From Pedobacter ginsengisoli (GTDB lineage Bacteria > Bacteroidota > Bacteroidia > Sphingobacteriales > Sphingobacteriaceae): a stretch of 64,000 nucleotides of DNA. Below, piece by piece: positions 58,645 through 64,000 of the stretch. The DNA lies in contig NZ_JASSYX010000002.1 of NCBI RefSeq assembly GCF_030244015.1, forward strand, positions 496,001 to 560,000. Reading direction: 5' to 3'. Under the pieces are notes generated by a model. It did no database searches and was not told the origin of the DNA. It worked only from the letters and a program-made list of their open reading frames with translations. The number at the start of each line of letters is the position of its first letter. Within the stretch, counting starts at the first letter, position 1. The position numbers and the translations under genes were made by a program.

Positions 58645-59352
58645 ATGTCCAATTTTAAACAATCACCGATACCTATGAACAACAATGAATTTCGTCTTTA
58701 CGCGGTAAAGCACCACAGGATCAGCAGCAATTACCTCGACAATTACATGTCCCGCACATCAGCCTATCCGGGACCAAAAGCCATGACACCTTACATCATA
58801 GAAGAACGCCAGCTGAACGTGGCGCAAATGGATGTATTTTCACGCCTGATGATGGACAGGGTGATCTTTATCGGAGAAGCCATAGACGACAGGATTGCCA
58901 ACGTGATCCAGGCGCAGCTGCTTTTCCTGCAGTCGGCAGACTCTGCCAGGGACATACAGCTGTACATCAATTCGCCGGGCGGCTCAGTTTACGCAGGGCT
59001 GGGTATTTACGACACCATGCAATACATCTCCCCGGATGTAGCTACCATTTGTACCGGAGTTGCTTTGTCTATGGCCTCGGTGCTTTTATGTGCCGGATCA
59101 CCCGGCAAACGCTCGGCACTTCAACATTCCAGGGTGATGATCCACCAGACATCCGGCGGGACACAGGGAACAGCCGCAGACATGGACATCAGCATCAGAG
59201 AAGTGCTTAAAATCCAGAAAGAACTCTACCAGATCATTGCCAGACATAGCGGACAAGACTATGATAAGATCACTGACCTCGCAGGACGTGACTACTGGAT
59301 GACCGCACCGGAAGCACAGAAATTTGGTATGATCGATGAAGTGCTGAGCTGA
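58645..59352 (+). CDS. ClpP-family protease subunit, probable paralogue
   Basis: The 235-residue serine protease has the ClpP triad at the standard spacing: Ser142 in ALSMAS, His167 in MIHQTSGG and Asp216 in GRDYW. The distances (25 and 49 residues) equal those of E. coli ClpP. MTPYIIEERQ, VFIGEAIDD-like and INSPGGSVYAGLGIYDTM are family signatures. The nucleophile context is ALSMAS, whereas canonical ClpP has AASMGA, so this looks like a second, specialised copy. A start at 58675 (MNNNEFRLY) would fit usual Bacteroidota ClpP length better than 58645. It lies 58 bp after the anti-sigma-like gene and is probably in the same operon. No Clp ATPase is adjacent. Confidence 0.92.
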   Translation: MSNFKQSPIPMNNNEFRLYAVKHHRISSNYLDNYMSRTSAYPGPKAMTPYIIEERQLNVAQMDVFSRLMMDRVIFIGEAIDDRIANVIQAQLLFLQSADSARDIQLYINSPGGSVYAGLGIYDTMQYISPDVATICTGVALSMASVLLCAGSPGKRSALQHSRVMIHQTSGGTQGTAADMDISIREVLKIQKELYQIIARHSGQDYDKITDLAGRDYWMTAPEAQKFGMIDEVLS

Positions 59353-59356
59353 TTTT

Positions 59357-61228
59357 TTACAGGTCGAGGTAGAAGTAAAAGGTCGATCCGGCACCCTCCT
59401 TACTTTCTACTTCGATCTTACTGTTGTGGTAACGCAGGATCTCCGAGACCAGGAATAATCCGATGCCGAAACCTGAGATAGACTTTAGCTTATCACTATT
59501 TACCCTATAGAAACGCTCAAACAACCTTTTCTGATCGGCCTGACCGATGCCCACGCCTTCATCAGTAACGTAAATCTTTACTTTTCCCTCCATCACGACA
59601 CAGCCGATTGTGATGTTGCCGCCTTCAGGAGAATATTTAATGGCGTTGCTCAGTAAGTTCATCAGGACATGACCTATCTTATCCTTATCTGCATTAACAA
59701 TGATTTCATCACAGTCCTGCAGTACGATCTTATGTTTTGCAGTCTGGAACTGAGCATCTTCCGCGACTTCTTTCATCAGGGGATGTAATTCAAAAGCCTC
59801 CTTGTAGATCAGGATCTTTCCTTCTTCCAGTCTGGCCAGGTTCAGGAAATCCTGGATCATCGTTTTCATTTTTTTGGCCTGCGTCTCTGTCCTGGCCAAT
59901 GCAGAAGCGGTAAACTCGTTTCCTTCTTTTATTGATCTGGCCATCAGCACCTGGAGGTAAGAGATGATCGAGGTCAGCGGTGTTTTCAGCTCATGGCTCA
60001 CCATTGCCACAAAATCATGCTTGCGCTGTTCCTCCTGCTTTTTTTCAGTGATGTCCCTTGCTATTTTCGACAGGCCGATAATATTTCCGAGCTCATCCTT
60101 AACAGGCGAAATGGTGAGGGATACGTCCAGTAAACTGCCGTCCTTTCTGACCCTCCTTGTTTCGAAGTGCTCCACGCGCTCACCTTTTCTCAGTCTCGAA
60201 AGGATCCGAGGCTCCTCGTCCTGCCGGTCTGCCGGGATCAGCTTCAATATGGACTGTCCGATCATTTCCTCAGCAGTATAGCCAAAAGTTCTTTCCGCCG
60301 AAGCATTCCAGCTGGTAATGATGCTTTCCAGGGTTTTACTGACGATTGCGTCATCTGTGGAGTTAATAATAGCGGCCAGCCAGGCACTTTTTTCTTCAGC
60401 TTCTTTGCGGTCTGTGATGTCCAGGACAGTTCCGGTAAATCTTTTGGCCTCGCCCTCATCGTCAAAACTTACCATGCCCTGCACCTTGATCCATCTGGTC
60501 AGGCCATCACTAAACCGCAGTATTCTGTAGATAATATCATAATTCCCGTCACTGCCCCTGGCTATCGATTTCTGTATAGCTTGCTGCACATGCTCACGGT
60601 CCTCCGGATGAATACAATCAGAAAACACCTCGAAAGTCACAGGCTGATCAGGCGGCAGGCCATAGATTTGTTTACATTCATCAGACCAGTACAGTTCACC
60701 GCTTACCGGGTTCCAGTCCCAGGTGCCGAGGTTTGTAGACCTGATCGCCATTTTAAGCCTCGCTTCACTTTCTTTGAGTTCATTTAAAAGGTCCGACTTC
60801 CGTTCTGCTTCCTGTATCATCGGCGTCACATCCCGTGTAAAACAGCGGGTATGCATAAATTTGCCATCCTTTCTTAAAACATTGGAACTGATGAGCACAT
60901 GCCTGATACTTCCATCTTTACGCCTGAGCTTTGCGGGGAAATTGTGTAGTGTTTCATTATTGGTCAGACGGTTCAGTATCTCCTGGATCGTCTCCTGATC
61001 AGCATGAAAAGCGCTGATATGAGTGCCTATATATTCTTCCATGGTAAAACCCAGCGTGTCAAGCTCCGCCTGGTTTGCCCAGATAATCATGCCATTGCCA
61101 TCTACCCAATGCAGCGGCACAGCAGCATTTTCCAGAAAATCGCTGAGTTCTTCAACACGGAATTTAAGTTCTTCATTTTCCTTTTCGCAGCGGGCCAGCC
61201 GCTCTGGCAGGTCGTTTAGTTTTTCCAT
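59357..61228 (-). CDS. Cytoplasmic sensor histidine kinase with three PAS domains
   Basis: The 623-residue protein has a short coiled coil (about 1-30), three PAS domains (about 30-140, 155-275 and 285-395; the second ends in PAC-like GTVLDITDRKEAEE, the third in IARDITEKKQEE), HisKA with phospho-acceptor His near 411 in VSHELKTPL, and the HATPase_c domain (about 505-620) with NLLSNAIKYSPEGG, DEGVGIG and GFGIGLFLV. No membrane helix is present, so it senses an internal signal such as redox, light or a small molecule. No response regulator is adjacent. It converges on the clpP-like gene, leaving 4 bp between stops. A small CCAGG/CCTGG hairpin lies 12-27 bp before its ATG (61240-61255). Confidence 0.95.
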   Translation of the reverse strand: MEKLNDLPERLARCEKENEELKFRVEELSDFLENAAVPLHWVDGNGMIIWANQAELDTLGFTMEEYIGTHISAFHADQETIQEILNRLTNNETLHNFPAKLRRKDGSIRHVLISSNVLRKDGKFMHTRCFTRDVTPMIQEAERKSDLLNELKESEARLKMAIRSTNLGTWDWNPVSGELYWSDECKQIYGLPPDQPVTFEVFSDCIHPEDREHVQQAIQKSIARGSDGNYDIIYRILRFSDGLTRWIKVQGMVSFDDEGEAKRFTGTVLDITDRKEAEEKSAWLAAIINSTDDAIVSKTLESIITSWNASAERTFGYTAEEMIGQSILKLIPADRQDEEPRILSRLRKGERVEHFETRRVRKDGSLLDVSLTISPVKDELGNIIGLSKIARDITEKKQEEQRKHDFVAMVSHELKTPLTSIISYLQVLMARSIKEGNEFTASALARTETQAKKMKTMIQDFLNLARLEEGKILIYKEAFELHPLMKEVAEDAQFQTAKHKIVLQDCDEIIVNADKDKIGHVLMNLLSNAIKYSPEGGNITIGCVVMEGKVKIYVTDEGVGIGQADQKRLFERFYRVNSDKLKSISGFGIGLFLVSEILRYHNSKIEVESKEGAGSTFYFYLDL

Positions 61229-61524
61229 AGTTTTATGACCAGGTCAAAGCCTGGAGTGAAGAGGTTTTTAGAGACGAAATATAAGCAATTTATAGATACA
61301 GCCCAAGGCAGATTATCCGCGGCTTTAAACCAGGGGCAGGAGCCAAAGCAAGTATATGCCCTGACGGAAGCAAAACACAGTCTGTTAAAAAAGCGGAAAA
61401 GGTAGTTTCGCCGATATCTCCGGATGTAGCCGGGAGAGCTTTCTCAGCTGAACTGGTCATACTTAAAAGTCTAAAATACCCTATGATAAGTTTATCGCAG
61501 ACTTTAACTTCCCGACTGACTTTT
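61229..61524. other. Gap without a supported gene between the kinase and AsnC genes
   Basis: These 296 bp lie downstream of the asnC-like gene and upstream of the kinase gene, both on the minus strand. The only visible frame (minus, 61571-61290) starts inside the asnC coding end and shows no domain, signal or conserved motif. I see no clear promoter, terminator or repeat apart from the CCAGG/CCTGG hairpin near 61240. Confidence 0.5.
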
Positions 61525-62004
61525 TCAGACCAGATTATCCAGTGGATAGGCCAGTTCCCTTTTGATTTCATTGATCACGAAGTGACTGGTATAGGCCTTA
61601 ACATTCTGCATTTTAGATAAGTTCTGTACCAGGAAATCCTTGTATGCCAGCATGTCCTGTACCACCACTTTAATGACAAAATCAACCTGTCCGGTAGTGT
61701 GGTAACATTCCATTACTTCAGAATAGGCCTTTATATCACGTTGAAATTCATATAAAGCCTCAGCATGATGGTCATTGAGCTGGATATTAATGAATACAGC
61801 CATTAGCATACCTACTTTCTCACGGTCAATCAGCATGATGCTGCCTTTGAGGTAGCCGAGTGCCTTCAGTTTATTAAAGCGTGCAAAAATTGTTGTCGGC
61901 CGCTTGCGTAATTTAGCTGCGATTTCCTTGCTGCTCAGTCTGGCGTCCTGCTGCAAAAGAGAAATGATGTCACGATCCGTCTGATCCAAAATATGGCTGC
62001 TCAT
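61525..62004 (-). CDS. Lrp/AsnC-family transcriptional regulator
   Basis: The 159-residue protein has the N-terminal AsnC helix-turn-helix (about 5-60; LDQTDRDIISLLQQDARLSSKEIAAKLRKRPTTIFARF) and a C-terminal RAM/effector-binding domain (about 70-150; MAVFINIQLN, VMECYHTTGQVDFVIKVV). Such proteins bind amino acids and act as local or global regulators. The recognition helix is unusually basic (RKRPTTIFARFNKL). A 13-bp palindrome lies two bases before the ATG and could be an autoregulatory site. The target genes are not evident here; the adjacent phosphotriesterase-family gene is on the same strand upstream, with 190 bp between them. Confidence 0.94.
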   Translation of the reverse strand: MSSHILDQTDRDIISLLQQDARLSSKEIAAKLRKRPTTIFARFNKLKALGYLKGSIMLIDREKVGMLMAVFINIQLNDHHAEALYEFQRDIKAYSEVMECYHTTGQVDFVIKVVVQDMLAYKDFLVQNLSKMQNVKAYTSHFVINEIKRELAYPLDNLV

Positions 62005-62005
62005 A

Positions 62006-62018
62006 TAACCAATGGTTA
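62006..62018. promoter_or_regulatory. 13-bp palindrome at the asnC start
   Basis: TAACCA-A-TGGTTA is a perfect palindrome centred on 62012, directly next to the start codon (62004), and is followed by a very AT-rich stretch (62021-62052). It is the right kind of site for autoregulation by the encoded Lrp/AsnC protein. Confidence 0.4.
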
Positions 62019-62194
62019 CTGTTTAAATAAATAAATATTAAATATTATTTAGGTCCTATATTAGAGACTAGGGATGAGAGTCTGTGTTACAAATAGAGCT
62101 TATTATTTTGGGATATGCAAGTATTTTGAAATATAATTTCACGTAAAAACGAAAATTGCCAGCTGCCGGAATTAAATTCTGATTGCGCCCAAAA

Positions 62195-63280
62195 TTACAT
62201 GCTCAGAGGTTTCCGCTGTATTGTAAATGCATCAGCCGGATTGCTGACCATAATCTGATGAAGCTCCCGGTCTGAAAAACCCCCGTTTCTCAGTGCCGGC
62301 TTAAGTTTGTTCAATACTGAAGTATAAGGACTGGTGTTTTCCTTATTGAAAAGCTCAAAACCCGAACCGTTTTGGACCACTGCAAATCCTTCATCCTGAG
62401 AGATCAGCACTTTATTGAGCAGTCCGGCCGCTTTAAATGCCCTCAGGTACCCGGTATATTTCGCTACCGCCCTCTCAGACCCGTTAAAACCGTCCAGGCT
62501 GATCCAGCAGCCTTTCCGGGCCAGGTCGGTATGATATTCGCCGTCATCGTCATTTTGGGCATGCACCCAGATCATTGCACCGGGATCTACACCCAGAGCC
62601 GCCAGCAATCCGGCCTCCTCAGCGACAGCCTCCCCATTGCCAGTATGGATCGCAATCTTTAACCCGCTTTTCAGGTGAGTGACTGCCGCCGCACTGATCA
62701 GTTTCTTTTCCAAAGATTTCAAGGGTGCATTTCCGACACCGAGCTTGATGAATCCGGGCCTGATGCCTGTGTCTTCTATTCCGTATTCCCACTCTCTGAT
62801 CCATCTTGCCGCCAGCTGTTCAGCACTTTCAGTATGGACATGTGCAGGCAGGTATTTGAAATCTACCGCCGCATAGTAACCCGTATTGGTGATGATGTGG
62901 ATTCCGCTGCCGCGGGAAAGCTGTTTCAATAAAACAGCATCTCTGCCGATATAAGCCGGTGTGCACTCTGCCAGCGTGCTTACCCCGCTTGCCTTTAGCC
63001 TTTTAAGATGAGGCAGTATGAATTCAAGAGCCTTTTTGCGGTCATACTGAGGCTGGACCACCTTTTCAGCACCAATAAAGTCTGTAAAAGTATGCTCATG
63101 CGGCAGAAAGACCCCCGCACCGGCCAGCTTCATTTTTCCGGTTACGCTAATGAGATAGCCCTCTTCCGCTCCGCGGGCCGGGCCGGAGCCTGATGCATGC
63201 CCATAAGCAAGGATGCGGGAAGGGAATGCAGCATACACTCCCGAAAGGAGCGACAGGCTGATAAAACAACGTCTGTTCAT
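62195..63280 (-). CDS. Exported phosphotriesterase-family metal-dependent hydrolase
   Basis: The 361-residue protein has an amidohydrolase fold with the phosphotriesterase metal ligands in order: HEH at 61-63 (FLPHEHTF), Lys in PGFIKLGV as the expected carbamylated bridge, His in IAIHTGNG, His in VHAQND and Asp in ISQDEGF. Residues 1-25 form a signal sequence with a twin-arginine-like start (NRRCFISLSLL), so it is probably exported folded. Members of this family act as phosphotriesterases, lactonases or unknown hydrolases; a lactonase role is as likely as any. A 22-bp tandem duplication lies across its start region (63279-63322). Confidence 0.88.
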   Translation of the reverse strand: MNRRCFISLSLLSGVYAAFPSRILAYGHASGSGPARGAEEGYLISVTGKMKLAGAGVFLPHEHTFTDFIGAEKVVQPQYDRKKALEFILPHLKRLKASGVSTLAECTPAYIGRDAVLLKQLSRGSGIHIITNTGYYAAVDFKYLPAHVHTESAEQLAARWIREWEYGIEDTGIRPGFIKLGVGNAPLKSLEKKLISAAAVTHLKSGLKIAIHTGNGEAVAEEAGLLAALGVDPGAMIWVHAQNDDDGEYHTDLARKGCWISLDGFNGSERAVAKYTGYLRAFKAAGLLNKVLISQDEGFAVVQNGSGFELFNKENTSPYTSVLNKLKPALRNGGFSDRELHQIMVSNPADAFTIQRKPLSM

Positions 63281-63322
63281 CTTATATTTTGATCAACTGC
63301 ATCTTACATTTTGATCAACTGC
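63279..63322 (-). repeat. 22-bp tandem duplication spanning the start codon region
   Basis: Two adjacent 22-bp units (63322-63301 and 63300-63279, minus strand) of the form GCAGTTGATCAAAATRTAAGAT differ at one base. Each ends in AT followed by G, so each copy creates an ATG. The first ATG (63302) opens a six-codon frame that stops one base before the true ATG at 63280. Confidence 0.85.
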
Positions 63323-63478
63323 TTAAATGTACCAAATTTCGACCATATCTCACATTCAGCAGCTTATTTTCTGACTGACAAGCAATCGGTCCTATATCCT
63401 TCCGTATCCCCGCTGATTTTTACAATGGAAAAAGGATGTCTTAAGTAGTGAATTGTCAAAGAGTTGATTAAGCTGTAT

Positions 63479-63516
63479 CTTAACCAACCCTTAATTAACC
63501 CTTAAGCAAACCTTAA
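63479..63516 (+). promoter_or_regulatory. Four CTTAA units at exact 11-bp spacing
   Basis: CTTAA begins at 63479, 63490, 63501 and 63512, exactly one helical turn apart. It lies about 135-170 bp before the start of the right-edge gene and about 200 bp before the divergent phosphotriesterase-family gene. Direct repeats at 11-bp period are the typical layout of OmpR/PhoB-type response regulator sites. The rest of the gap (63323-63649, about 330 bp) shows no gene. Confidence 0.5.
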
Positions 63517-63649
63517 GAAATTAGGGGGCGGAGTCGGAAGAAATCAGGACCACTGTAATATGGGTAATAATTTCATAAATAAGAAAATCTGTTACAAGCT
63601 TCAATAATTTTAATATATTTACTTGATTAAAAAACCAAAACAAACAAAT

Positions 63650-64000
63650 ATGAACTTAAAACGCTCTCAATGTGCCAAACGCTTTATGCGATCTCAGCAG
63701 TCTTTGCGTTCAAAGGCCGCAGTAGCAGGTCTGGCAATGCTGACCCTTGCGGGAATCTTCGCTTTCACATCAAAAGAAGACGACCCTTTTGAAAAAATAA
63801 TTGCCGCTCTTGAAAAATGGGCGAGCACCAATCCCCAGGAAAAAGTATACCTGCACACCGACCGGCCGTACTACCTGGTAGGCGATACCATATGGTTTAA
63901 GGCCTATGTTACCCTGGGTGCCAAACATCAGCTGAGTATGCTGAGCGGGGCGGTGTACGTAGACCTGATCAATGAAAAAGATTCCACCGCGGCTTCCTTA
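63650..64000 (+). CDS. N terminus of a second MG2-like large envelope protein (3' end outside window)
   Basis: The 117 visible residues begin with a basic start (MNLKRSQCAKRFMRSQQSLRSK) and a signal anchor or signal peptide (AAVAGLAMLTLAGIFAF). From residue about 62 the mature protein has EKVYLHTDRPYYLVGDTIWFKAYV, the MG2-like opening also seen near residue 770 of the protein at 1-5157. It is therefore a paralogue of that protein, and it shows what the missing start of the left-edge protein probably looks like. The rest is cut off by the window end. Four 11-bp phased repeats lie in its upstream region. Confidence 0.85.
   Translation, partial: MNLKRSQCAKRFMRSQQSLRSKAAVAGLAMLTLAGIFAFTSKEDDPFEKIIAALEKWASTNPQEKVYLHTDRPYYLVGDTIWFKAYVTLGAKHQLSMLSGAVYVDLINEKDSTAASL

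Noticed and set aside
61290..61571. Minus-strand frame of 93 codons between the kinase and asnC genes
   Set aside because: It starts 47 bp inside the end of the asnC coding region and shows no domain, signal peptide or conserved motif.
1..64000. CRISPR array, insertion sequence, prophage or integrative element
   Set aside because: I found no regularly spaced repeats, transposase, integrase or phage genes. The AT-rich cassette at 27.4-30.7 kb has no mobility gene.

Overview
The window looks like chromosomal DNA of a Bacteroidota species in the Sphingobacteriaceae, probably Pedobacter or a close relative. The grounds are several SusC/SusD pairs, an ECF sigma/FecR/STN-SusC cascade, many lipoproteins, single-chain PurL, and promoters of the TTTG-N19-TAnnTTTG type rather than the E. 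coli type. Base composition is about 45% GC, with a clearly more AT-rich stretch at about 27.4-30.7 kb. I see no insertion sequence, prophage, rRNA or CRISPR array.

Layout. 1-6.6 kb: a very large duplicated envelope protein (5' end outside the window) and a two-domain SGNH/alpha-beta hydrolase. 6.6-14.8 kb: housekeeping genes (purL, trmN6, a RibD-like reductase, a cytoplasmic GH43, a small lipoprotein, a YfcE-like phosphoesterase, fbp). 15.2-37.2 kb: a polysaccharide utilisation locus for alpha-mannosides. It holds SusC/SusD, two glycan-binding-type lipoproteins, an unclassified (alpha/alpha)6 glycosidase, three GH92 enzymes, an EEP-fold hydrolase, a GntR/UTRA regulator, an unusual mannose-6-phosphate isomerase and a sugar porter. 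One sequence, TTTGTACATA, recurs in front of three of its transcription units and is a likely operator. 37.3-39.6 kb: a Fpg/Nei-type glycosylase without zinc-finger cysteines and a TPR protein. 39.6-45.2 kb: a compact eight-gene minus-strand operon forming a small dissociated fatty-acid/polyketide pathway (ketoreductase, hotdog dehydratase, ACP, ketosynthase, enoyl reductase, phosphopantetheinyl transferase, hydrolase, acyltransferase). This is the best candidate for an undescribed system. 45.3-46.6 kb: rnhA, tRNA-His with a clear promoter and terminator, and a MaoC-like dehydratase. 46.8-57.7 kb: a second SusC/SusD locus under an ECF sigma/FecR pair, with no glycoside hydrolase but a DUF4874/DUF4832 protein, a PKD lipoprotein and a soluble sugar dehydrogenase. 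57.8-64 kb: an ECF sigma factor with a tiny anti-sigma-like protein and a ClpP paralogue, a triple-PAS histidine kinase, an AsnC/Lrp regulator, a phosphotriesterase-family protein, and the start of a second member of the large envelope family seen at the left edge.

The two SusC loci are wired differently. The mannose locus SusC has no STN signalling domain and sits with a GntR repressor. The second SusC has an STN domain and sits behind an ECF sigma/FecR pair. The fecR gene itself carries two palindromic repeat-like insertions that stay in frame. All functions are inferred from sequence motifs read by eye; no database search was possible.
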